Assembly (NCBI GenBank): GCA_014378125.1
Contig: JACMOG010000334.1
Coordinates: 1-6,072 of the forward strand
Direction of reading: 5' to 3'
Length of the DNA: 6,072 nt
Origin: Vitreoscilla sp.
GTDB taxonomy: Bacteria; Pseudomonadota; Gammaproteobacteria; Burkholderiales; Burkholderiaceae
Below the pieces are notes generated by a model. That model made no database searches and was not told the DNA's origin. It worked only from the letters and a program-made list of their open reading frames with translations. This document shows, one piece after another, positions 1 to 5,472 of this stretch (positions are counted from its first letter, which is position 1; the number at the start of each line of letters is the position of its first letter). Position numbers and translations under genes: made by a program.

Positions 1-75
1 GCCGTCGTCGCGCTTGTACGTGACCAGGCGCTTCCTGATCGAGCGCACGGCCGGCGTCGGATCGGCCAGATGCGT
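1..75 (-). repeat. Second, displaced copy of the propeller-hydrolase linker (copy A)
   Basis: This stretch matches 355-429 at 65 of 75 bases, with the first 34 bases identical, and lies exactly 354 bp (118 codons) away, so both copies are read in the same frame. It encodes THLADPTPAV followed by RSIRKRLVTYKRDDG. It sits where the family should continue into the helix before the catalytic serine. The match reaches the window edge, so its true length is unknown. It may be a partial tandem duplication, a join to a paralogous gene, or an assembly artefact. Confidence 0.85.
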
Positions 76-2133
76 GACGGCCGCCTTCGCGTCGGCCACC
101 AGTTGCGGCAGGTAGGTGTCGTACGCCTTCTTCGGATCGCCCACCACCGGGAACGACGCGCGGTCGATGATGGCGTAGCCGGCCAGCAGCAGCAGCTGGT
201 ACTGGCGCAGGCGCGTGAACGTGGCCTGCGAGCCGCTCACCTGGCCGGCGCTGGCGGCGTCGGCGAAGTCGAGTGGGTAGGCGTACAGGATGGTGGGCAC
301 GCGCGTGCCTTCCACGTAGCCCGGCGGCGTGTACAGCGTGAACGACAGGTCGACGCCGTCGTCGCGCTTGTACGTGACCAGGCGCTTCTTGATGGCGCGC
401 ACCGCTGGCGTCGGGTCGGGGATGTGCGTGATCGCGACTCGTTCGGAGGCGAAGCCGGACTCGCCGGCGGCGGCGGCCGCGGCGGGTGCGGCACCGAGCG
501 TGCGCAGGTACGCGTTGGGCGGGCTCGTGGTCGACTGGTACCAGGTGATGAACTGGTGATCGTCGGCGCCGGTGAAGCCCACGAAGCGTTCCAGCGAATC
601 GCGGTCGCTGCGGAACAGGCGCTCGGACTGGCGCGTCTTCAGGTCCAGGCGGTCGACGAACGGTCGATCGCCGTCCGGCGACGCGCCGGTGCCCGACAGC
701 CACATCGCATCGCCCTGCATGCGGATCAGCGCCTGGCCGTTGGCCTGCTGGCGATAGACCGGCACGCCCGGATCGGCGTACTTCTCGTCGCTGGACAGAT
801 CCCACAGCGTGCTCGGGGCAACCTGCGGGTGGTCGACGTCCATCACCGACACGTGGCGCCAGTGGCGGTTGGCGTCGCCCTCTTCCAGCAACGCGACTTC
901 GCTGCGCTCGGTCCAGCCGAAGCCCTCGAAGCGCTGGGTGGTACGCAGGAGCTCGGCGGCCGGCGCGGTGAACGGTGCCTTGCGCAGCATCACCTTGTCG
1001 CGCTGCGGCACGTTCACCTTCCAGTCGCCACCGTCCAGGGCCTCGGCCCAGATCAGCGTGGCCGGATCGGTGGGACGCCACGAGAAGTCGCGCGGGCCCA
1101 GCGGCACGCCGTGCACCGGCACGCGGTCGGTGAGCGGGATCGACGCGATGGGGGTGGACGTGGCCGCCGTGCGCCTGCCGATGTTCCAGGCTTCTATTTC
1201 ACGCGGAAAGCGCTCGGCGGTCGTGACGTACGAATACGGCCCGTGGAGGGTGGCCACCAGCAGGTTCTGGCCATCCGGCGACGGGTCGACGTTCTCGATG
1301 TTGCCCGCCTTGCCCACGCGGGTGACGACCAGCGTGGTGGCGTCGACGAGGGCCAACTGCGACCGCGCGTACCAGTCGAACAGGTCTTCGTCGTGCGGGT
1401 TCTTGAGCGTGTCGCGGGTCTCGTAGGTGCTGCTCTCGCCTTTGCCCGAGCCCGTCTCCTGGATGCTGGGGCCGGGCGGAAGCACCGGTTCGGCGGGCGG
1501 CTGGCCCATGTTGTCGGGCACCAGCTTGACCAGAAGCGCGCGGTGATCGGGCATCCACTGCACGTCGCCATCGAGCATCGGGTTCAGGCGCACGCCCGGC
1601 ACCTTGCGCAGCGCACCGGTGGTGGCGTCGCCCACCCACAGCTCCACGGCGTCGCGCGCGGTGTTGGCGAACGCGAAGCGCTTGCCGTCGGCCGACCAGA
1701 ACGGCCGGCCGGCGCACGCGCCCGGCGGCAGCGTCACGGCGGTGGGCGTACCGGCGGGCACGCTCACGAGCTGGAACGCGGTGGCGCACGGCGTGACGCC
1801 GTAGCCCCCCGGCGTGTCGTGCTTGCTGTGGTTGGCGATCTCGATACGCGTGCCGGCCAGCTTCAGGTAGGGCGTGGACACGCGCGACATCGGCGGAAAA
1901 GGCTGCATCGTCACCAGCAGCATGCTCTGGCGCGTGGGGCTCAGGTACGCGCCGGGCGCTTCGGGCGCGTGCAGCACGTCGAGGATGTTCTTCGGCGGCT
2001 GGTCGTAGCCGCGCGGGGCGGAGGCCGCGGTCGGCGCCTTGGCCGGGCCGGCCGTCGGGGCGGCGGCGGCCGCGCTGGCGGCCAGGGCCGCGATCAGGGC
2101 CGGCGCGAAATGGCGGGAGATGCAAATGGGCAT
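1..2133 (-). CDS. Exported S9-family (prolyl oligopeptidase-like) serine peptidase, 3' part outside window
   Basis: Reading leftwards from the ATG at 2133-2131 there is an uninterrupted frame of 711 codons that leaves the window still open. Residues 1 to about 25 form a signal peptide (short basic start, then an Ala/Leu-rich core ending AAAAAP), so the enzyme should act in the periplasm or outside the cell. Residues about 45-565 look like the beta-propeller of the glutamyl-endopeptidase-like branch of S9, with family-typical strings such as SKHDTPGGYG (103-112), GDANRHWRH and GASPDGDRPF. The linker ending LVTYKRDDG (585-593) leads into the alpha/beta-hydrolase domain, seen up to VVGDPKKAYDTY (663-674) and VADAKAAV (679-686). 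The family then normally continues to the GHS[HY]G nucleophile elbow. Here the frame instead returns to a second copy of the linker (687-711). The catalytic Ser, Asp and His are not in the window, so activity cannot be judged. A GAAGGA ribosome-binding site lies 10 nt before the ATG. The family assignment is strong; the exact substrate is unknown. Confidence 0.88.
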   Translation of the reverse strand, partial: MPICISRHFAPALIAALAASAAAAAPTAGPAKAPTAASAPRGYDQPPKNILDVLHAPEAPGAYLSPTRQSMLLVTMQPFPPMSRVSTPYLKLAGTRIEIANHSKHDTPGGYGVTPCATAFQLVSVPAGTPTAVTLPPGACAGRPFWSADGKRFAFANTARDAVELWVGDATTGALRKVPGVRLNPMLDGDVQWMPDHRALLVKLVPDNMGQPPAEPVLPPGPSIQETGSGKGESSTYETRDTLKNPHDEDLFDWYARSQLALVDATTLVVTRVGKAGNIENVDPSPDGQNLLVATLHGPYSYVTTAERFPREIEAWNIGRRTAATSTPIASIPLTDRVPVHGVPLGPRDFSWRPTDPATLIWAEALDGGDWKVNVPQRDKVMLRKAPFTAPAAELLRTTQRFEGFGWTERSEVALLEEGDANRHWRHVSVMDVDHPQVAPSTLWDLSSDEKYADPGVPVYRQQANGQALIRMQGDAMWLSGTGASPDGDRPFVDRLDLKTRQSERLFRSDRDSLERFVGFTGADDHQFITWYQSTTSPPNAYLRTLGAAPAAAAAAGESGFASERVAITHIPDPTPAVRAIKKRLVTYKRDDGVDLSFTLYTPPGYVEGTRVPTILYAYPLDFADAASAGQVSGSQATFTRLRQYQLLLLAGYAIIDRASFPVVGDPKKAYDTYLPQLVADAKAAVTHLADPTPAVRSIRKRLVTYKRDDG
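355..429 (-). repeat. Normal copy of the propeller-hydrolase linker (copy B)
   Basis: This encodes THIPDPTPAV followed by RAIKKRLVTYKRDDG (residues 569-593) and is followed by the expected hydrolase start, VDLSFTLYTPPGY. It is therefore the copy in the correct family position. It differs from the copy at 1-75 at 10 bases and 4 of 25 amino acids (I/L, P/A, A/S, K/R). Confidence 0.85.
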
Positions 2134-2445
2134 GGAATGGAGATCCTTCGCTGCGAGTGATCGAAGCGCCGGCCCGCCGACTTCGTGGGTCGGTGGCATG
2201 GCCGGTGCAGCCTTCCACTATCGCACGGCGGCCGCGCCTCTCCGTAGCGGGAAGACACGGTCTGAGCGAGGCATGAGGCGGGGTTTTCCGCACGATCGTT
2301 CGGTGCGCACCAAGCCCGTACTAACCCTTCACCAAGACTGGGGGGGTAAGCCCCGCAATGAGGCCTGGATCGCACTCGATTGGGGCGAAATGCGGGTTCT
2401 TTCCTATGTCGGTGCGATACCCCGCTGGCTAACATTTCAATCACT

Positions 2446-2467
2446 AAATAGAACGGTCGTTCTATTT
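2446..2467. promoter_or_regulatory. Perfect 10-2-10 inverted repeat, probable TetR-type operator
   Basis: The left arm AAATAGAACG and the right arm CGTTCTATTT are exact reverse complements separated by GT. A core of GAACG-N2-CGTTC is typical of operators bound by TetR-family dimers. The site lies 57 bp before the AraC start codon and about 310 bp before the peptidase start, so it is better placed to control the AraC gene. No TetR gene is in the window, so the repressor would be encoded elsewhere. The inverted repeat is seen directly; the TetR assignment is inference. Confidence 0.7.
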
Positions 2468-2514
2468 TTGGCAGAGAGCCGCCGACCCCGTCGTCGTCGC
2501 TTTCGCAGCGAATC

Positions 2515-2518
2515 GGAG
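2515..2518 (+). promoter_or_regulatory. Ribosome-binding site favouring the GTG start of the AraC gene
   Basis: GGAG is followed by 6 nt and then the GTG at 2525. The in-frame ATG at 2540 has no purine-rich sequence at a suitable distance, so the GTG is the better-supported start. Confidence 0.6.
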
Positions 2519-2524
2519 TCACCC

Positions 2525-3553
2525 GTGGTCGTCGTTCCCATGTCCCAGCTCAGCGCGTTCAAGGCGATGAAGGACGGCTTCGCACAGCGCGGCCTCGACC
2601 TGTCCGGCATCCTCGCCGAGGCCGGCCTCAACCCCCATCCGAACGAGACGGTCGACGCCGAACAACTGGCCGACATCTTCTCCGTCGCCTGGGGCGCCGC
2701 GGTCGCCAAGACGGGCGATCCCGCCATCGGCCTCGCGCTGTGCCCGCGCCAGCCGCTGATCGGCCTGGGCTCGCTGTCCAGCCTCATCCTGTCCGCACCC
2801 GACCTGCGCAGCGGCCTGCAGCGCATGGCGCGCTACACCAGCCTGATCTCGCCCACCACGTCCATCGGCATGGACATGCCGTCCACCAGCGTAGGCATGC
2901 ACGTCGACCAGGACGCCTGCCGCATCACGCTGCGCATCTCGGCCGGCAAGCTGGCCGTGCCGCAGCAGCGCTACGACTTCATGGCCGCCACCTTCCTCAA
3001 GGGCATCTACTGGCTGATCGGCGAGAAGGTGACGCCGTTGCGCGTGCACCATCCCTACGCCGCGCCGGCCGACCCCACGCCGTGGGAGACCGCCTTCGGC
3101 TGCCCGGTTCACTTCGGCGCCGCGGCCTTCGTCATCGAGCTGCCGCTGTCGGCCCTCGACCAGCCCTTCCCCACCTCCGACCCCACCGTGGGCGAGATGT
3201 GCGAGCGCATGGTGGCCCCGCTGGCGGCCGAACAAGGCGGCTGCATCACGGCGCGCGTGCGCCAGGCGCTGATGCAGCTGATCTCCAAGGGCGATCCGCG
3301 CCGCGAGCTGGTGGCCGCCACGCTGTGCATGAGCGAACGCACGCTGCAACGCCGCCTCACCGAGGAAGGCACCAGCTTCATCGAGCTGGTGGACGACACC
3401 CGGCGCGAGCTGGCGCAACGCTATTTCGTCAACGGCGCCTACAGCCCCACTGAGATGAGCTTCGCACTCGGATTCTCCGATCCCAGCAATTTCTATCGAG
3501 CTTGCAAACGCTGGTTCGGACGCACGCCGAATACTCTTCGCTGCGCCGCCTGA
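2525..3553 (+). CDS. AraC-family transcriptional regulator with arabinose-binding-like N-terminal domain
   Basis: A 342-residue protein if read from the GTG at 2525 (337 from the ATG at 2540), the usual length for the OruR/ArgR-like group of AraC regulators. Residues about 25-210 form the N-terminal ligand-sensing domain (PF12625-like), with GLGSLSSLILSAPDLRSGL and the FGCPVHFGA segment typical of it. The C-terminal DNA-binding domain has two helix-turn-helix units: the first around residues 258-281 (ELVAATLCMSERTLQRRL) and the second around 307-334 (FALGFSDPSNFYRACKRWFG, then RTP), the conserved AraC signature. It should be a cytoplasmic DNA-binding activator that responds to a small molecule; the ligand is unknown. 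It is divergent from the peptidase gene and followed by two terminators, so it is probably transcribed alone. The inverted repeat just upstream suggests it is itself repressed. The exported-protein genes starting at 3960 are possible targets, by proximity only. Confidence 0.92.
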   Translation: MVVVPMSQLSAFKAMKDGFAQRGLDLSGILAEAGLNPHPNETVDAEQLADIFSVAWGAAVAKTGDPAIGLALCPRQPLIGLGSLSSLILSAPDLRSGLQRMARYTSLISPTTSIGMDMPSTSVGMHVDQDACRITLRISAGKLAVPQQRYDFMAATFLKGIYWLIGEKVTPLRVHHPYAAPADPTPWETAFGCPVHFGAAAFVIELPLSALDQPFPTSDPTVGEMCERMVAPLAAEQGGCITARVRQALMQLISKGDPRRELVAATLCMSERTLQRRLTEEGTSFIELVDDTRRELAQRYFVNGAYSPTEMSFALGFSDPSNFYRACKRWFGRTPNTLRCAA

Positions 3554-3578
3554 TATTGCTTTAAAAAATTCCAGCACG

Positions 3579-3609
3579 ATGCCTGGTTGAATAACCTCCA
3601 GGCATTTTT
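3579..3609 (+). terminator. Rho-independent terminator 1 after the AraC gene
   Basis: An 8-bp stem, ATGCCTGG (3579-3586) with CCAGGCAT (3598-3605), and an 11-nt loop. It runs into T3605-T3609. It starts 25 nt after the AraC stop codon. Confidence 0.85.
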
Positions 3610-3611
3610 AG

Positions 3612-3636
3612 ATGGAGCCTCGCGGCTCCATTTTTT
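3612..3636 (+). terminator. Rho-independent terminator 2, in tandem with the first
   Basis: An 8-bp stem, ATGGAGCC (3612-3619) with GGCTCCAT (3624-3631), a TCGC tetraloop and a following run of five T. Its compact stem makes it likely the stronger of the two. Together they insulate the downstream leader from AraC transcription. Confidence 0.9.
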
Positions 3637-3668
3637 ATTCTCTGAAGTTTCTCCCGAATCGTCCTCGC

Positions 3669-3707
3669 GGGTCTCGCGCGGGTTAGTACGTAAGGGCTTC
3701 GAGACCC
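3669..3707. repeat. 8-bp inverted repeat with 23-nt spacer
   Basis: GGGTCTCG (3669-3676) and CGAGACCC (3700-3707) are exact reverse complements. No T-run follows, so it is not a terminator. It could be a protein-binding site upstream of the promoter or an RNA stem. It is seen directly; its function is unknown. Confidence 0.5.
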
Positions 3708-3866
3708 CTCAAACCTAGGGAAGTCACCCCCGGCACTGGTTTCTCAAGCCATGGCCTTGGCTCGGCAAGTCAGTGTGAAGCGAGGCGATTCCGAACATAG
3801 TTGCGGCACGCGATCAAGGAATGGTTTCAACGGCGGCAGACGGCTCACCGAAGACGTCGACGGCAA

Positions 3867-3885
3867 CCCGGAGCAAAACTCCGGG
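3867..3885 (+). other. Perfect 7-bp GC-rich hairpin in the leader
   Basis: CCCGGAG (3867-3873), loop CAAAA, CTCCGGG (3879-3885). The downstream sequence is not T-rich, so it does not look like a terminator. An A-rich loop on a GC-clamped stem fits a structured 5' untranslated region that affects mRNA stability or regulation. The function is inferred. Confidence 0.6.
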
Positions 3886-3913
3886 CGCGGATAACCTGAG
3901 CAGGTCGTGAGGG

Positions 3914-3931
3914 GTTTCCAAGAAGTTTCCA
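3914..3931 (+). repeat. Two GTTTCCA direct repeats, 11 bp apart
   Basis: GTTTCCA occurs at 3914-3920 and again at 3925-3931, one helical turn apart and just before the ribosome-binding site at 3948. It may be a protein-binding half-site pair. In RNA the UUUCC of either copy could pair weakly with GGAGA of the Shine-Dalgarno region, with one G-U pair. Confidence 0.4.
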
Positions 3932-3959
3932 TATACCAATCCATTTCGGAGAGACAAAC

Positions 3960-4565
3960 ATGACGTTCTTCAAGCTTGCCACCGCTGCCGCCCTGGTCGC
4001 CGCCTCCCTGTCGGCCTCGGCCATGACGCAGATCAACGACGAACAACTGAGCACCGTGTCCGGCCAGGACGGCGTGTCCATCGTCGCCGACCTGAACATG
4101 AACATCGGCTCGTTCCAGTACACCGACACGAGCGCCGCCGGCGGCTCGGTGTCGTTCGACAACATCTCGGTCAAGGGCATGGTGGTCATGACCATCGACA
4201 TCCTGAACGCCGCCACGTTCACGTCCGCCGTCGTGGGCAGCATCGCCGCCGACTCCGGCCTCGGCCTTGCAGCCGCTGCCGCGGTCGCCAAGGACATGGG
4301 CACCGCCGCCGGCTACGACTTCAAGTCCGACGTCGTGCAGTTCGCCTTCCCGGCGGCGACCGACGCTGTCTCGGCCCGCAAGGCCAGCCCGAGCATCACG
4401 ATCAGCGCGATCAAGATGGGCTCGACCGCCATCACTGGCGTCGACGCCACGACGGGCGCCCCGATCTACGGCGCGCACACGGATGACGCGGGCGCCTCGT
4501 TCGGCTCGGTCGCCATCAAGAACCTCGACCTGCAAGGCACCAAGGTGTGGCTGTTCGCCCACTGA
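3960..4565 (+). CDS. Exported FilA-like (DUF6160-type) protein
   Basis: A 201-residue protein with a clear Sec signal peptide: MTFFK, an Ala/Leu-rich core, then SASA with cleavage expected after residue 21. The mature protein begins at once with [17 protein letters not shown] (25-41), the N-terminal signature I associate with FilA-like/DUF6160 proteins annotated in Acinetobacter as part of a putative pilus system. It continues as Ser/Thr/Ala/Gly-rich, probably beta-rich sequence ([19 protein letters not shown]) with a helical Ala-rich insert around 95-115. It has no internal membrane segments and no Cys in the mature part. The start is well supported by GGAG 8 nt upstream. The gene has a long structured leader and its own terminator, which suggests a separate and possibly abundant transcript. 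Location should be periplasm, outer membrane or surface. Its biochemical role is unknown; the family label rests on recognition of the motif and layout. Confidence 0.85.
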   Translation: MTFFKLATAAALVAASLSASAMTQINDEQLSTVSGQDGVSIVADLNMNIGSFQYTDTSAAGGSVSFDNISVKGMVVMTIDILNAATFTSAVVGSIAADSGLGLAAAAAVAKDMGTAAGYDFKSDVVQFAFPAATDAVSARKASPSITISAIKMGSTAITGVDATTGAPIYGAHTDDAGASFGSVAIKNLDLQGTKVWLFAH

Positions 4566-4616
4566 GCAACGCCGGCCTGAGCGCACGCCGACCGCGGCGG
4601 CGTGAAGTCTGACGTG

Positions 4617-4649
4617 AAGGCCCCGTGATCCTGCGTCACGGGGCCTTTT
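4617..4649 (+). terminator. Strong terminator after the FilA-like gene, inside the gene set
   Basis: A perfect 12-bp stem, AAGGCCCCGTGA (4617-4628) with TCACGGGGCCTT (4636-4647), a 7-nt loop, then TTCCTT. The T-run is short and broken by CC, so some read-through into the next gene at 4729 is plausible. That would make it an attenuator setting the ratio of the first protein to the next two. Confidence 0.85.
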
Positions 4650-4728
4650 CCTTCGCGAATGCGCGTCCGGAACCCGTTGATCTCGTCGTCGCTTCCGATA
4701 TCCGCGCCCTGAAAAGCCGTCCCGAACC

Positions 4729-5472
4729 ATGCTCCGGCCCCGCCTCCGATCCGCCCTGCTCACCGCCGCACTGCTGGCCGCTGCCGTTTGCGCGCACGCC
4801 CAGGACAAGCCCGGGTTGAAGCCGCTGGACGACGCCGAGCTGTCCGCCACGTGGGGCCAGGCCCTGCTCGACGTGACCAACACCCAGCAAGGCAACTACG
4901 ATTTCTCGCGCATCACGCTCAACGCCGACATCACGATGTCGTCCTCGTTCAGCGGCCTCGTCTTCGGCCTGAAACCGGACGGCACGTCCGACATCAACAT
5001 CAGCACGCTCAACTTCGGCCGCAGCGATTCGACGGCGGCGGCACGCACCGTCGCCATCACCAACCCGTACTTCGAATGGGTGTACTCGGGCGCCGACGTG
5101 GTGGGCATGCGCTTCGGCTTCAACGGCATCGCGGGCGACGTCGGCCTGCTGATGAACAGCGTCAACGGCTCGCTGAGCGTGACCACCCCCTCCGGCACCG
5201 TCAGCGGCACCGGCACGCAACTCACCTCGCTGAACGGCAGCGCCGGTTCCGTCGCGCTCAACGCCATCGGCGGCGTCACGGCGGGCACCACCGACGGCGC
5301 CAGTCGCGACTTCTTTCTTTCCGTGCTCAAGAGCGCCGTCAGCTGGCCGAGCGTCGGCGGCGTGGCCTCGGCCACGGCGCAGCCCGGCTTCTGGATGAAC
5401 TGGACCGACCGGCTGGCCGCGCTCAACACCACCGGCACGGTGCCGCCCAACACGCCCAAGGTGGGTCCGTGA
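4729..5472 (+). CDS. Exported protein of unknown function, FilA-like N-terminal motif
   Basis: A 247-residue protein. Residues 1-24 are a signal peptide (MLRPRLRS, hydrophobic Ala/Leu core, AHA before Gln25). Cys21 is not in a proper lipobox, so it is probably not a lipoprotein. After the cleavage site comes LKPLDDAELSATWGQALLDV (30-49), the same acidic-ELS-x-x-x-Gly theme as its neighbours, but with WGQAL in place of GQDGV. The rest is Ser/Thr/Gly/Asn-rich and probably all-beta, with GTSDINISTLNFGRSD and ITNPYFEWVY segments that have a loose counterpart in the next protein, and a repetitive Ser/Gly/Thr stretch around 145-185. The C-terminus is Pro-rich (TVPPNTPKVGP) and shows no anchor. The ribosome-binding site is weak, and the gene follows the terminator at 4617 by about 80 nt. 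It may depend on read-through or on a weak promoter of its own. I do not recognise a more specific family. Confidence 0.82.
   Translation: MLRPRLRSALLTAALLAAAVCAHAQDKPGLKPLDDAELSATWGQALLDVTNTQQGNYDFSRITLNADITMSSSFSGLVFGLKPDGTSDINISTLNFGRSDSTAAARTVAITNPYFEWVYSGADVVGMRFGFNGIAGDVGLLMNSVNGSLSVTTPSGTVSGTGTQLTSLNGSAGSVALNAIGGVTAGTTDGASRDFFLSVLKSAVSWPSVGGVASATAQPGFWMNWTDRLAALNTTGTVPPNTPKVGP

Larger units (their letters stand above)
2134..2524. promoter_or_regulatory. Divergent intergenic region between peptidase and AraC gene
   Basis: This 391-bp stretch separates two divergently read genes and must hold both promoters. The only striking element is the inverted repeat at 2446-2467, which lies in the one AT-rich patch. 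The minus-strand GAAGGA ribosome-binding site for the peptidase is at 2144-2149. I see no convincing -35/-10 pair in either direction. The reading frame of the AraC gene stays open back to 2039 by chance, but that extension would run into the peptidase gene and has no ribosome-binding site at its start. I see no additional gene here. Confidence 0.6.
3637..3959 (+). promoter_or_regulatory. Long non-coding leader/promoter region of the FilA-like gene
   Basis: These 323 bp contain no credible gene but several ordered elements: an inverted repeat (3669-3707), a CCTAGG palindrome (3714-3719), a GCCATGGC palindrome (3749-3756), a stable hairpin (3867-3885), an ACCTG-AG-CAGGT inverted repeat (3894-3905), and two GTTTCCA direct repeats (3914-3931). 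The Shine-Dalgarno GGAG of the next gene is at 3948-3951, 8 nt before its ATG. A weak -10-like CATAGT lies at 3796-3801 without a good -35. If transcription starts near there, the mRNA would have a 5' leader of about 150 nt. It does not match the riboswitch classes I checked by eye (cyclic-di-GMP type I, glycine, cobalamin, TPP). Confidence 0.5.

Noticed and set aside
70..2160. Long plus-strand open frame (696 codons) opposite the peptidase
   Set aside because: Its product is rich in Arg, Gly, His and Val with no domain pattern. It mirrors the high-GC codon bias of the peptidase on the other strand, whose frame matches a known family throughout.
1199..2293. Minus-strand frame of 364 codons overlapping the peptidase start
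   Set aside because: It is a +1/-1 shadow of the peptidase frame with Arg/Ala/Pro-rich sequence. The true frame has a signal peptide and family motifs.
2039..2524. N-terminal extension of the AraC gene back to an ATG at 2039
   Set aside because: It would overlap the peptidase coding start, give a protein far longer than the family, and has no ribosome-binding site or recognisable domain. The GTG at 2525 has a well-placed GGAG.
3752..3767. Sigma-54-like GG-N10-GC arrangement
   Set aside because: Only the invariant GG and GC fit. The rest of the -24 and -12 boxes do not match, and such spacing is common by chance in GC-rich DNA.
3751..3894. Small plus-strand ORF of 47 codons in the leader (ATG within GCCATGGC)
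   Set aside because: No ribosome-binding site, a hydrophilic product without motifs, and it runs through the hairpin at 3867-3885. It could be an upstream leader peptide, but nothing supports translation.
4677..4704. Possible promoter TTGATC, 16 bp, TATCCG before the gene at 4729
   Set aside because: The -10 matches the consensus at only three of six positions. It is too weak to list as a feature, though it would explain expression after the terminator at 4617.
3744..4895. Minus-strand frame of 383 codons over the FilA-like gene
   Set aside because: Its sequence is Arg/Gly/His-rich without motifs, and the plus strand has a signal peptide, ribosome-binding site and terminator.
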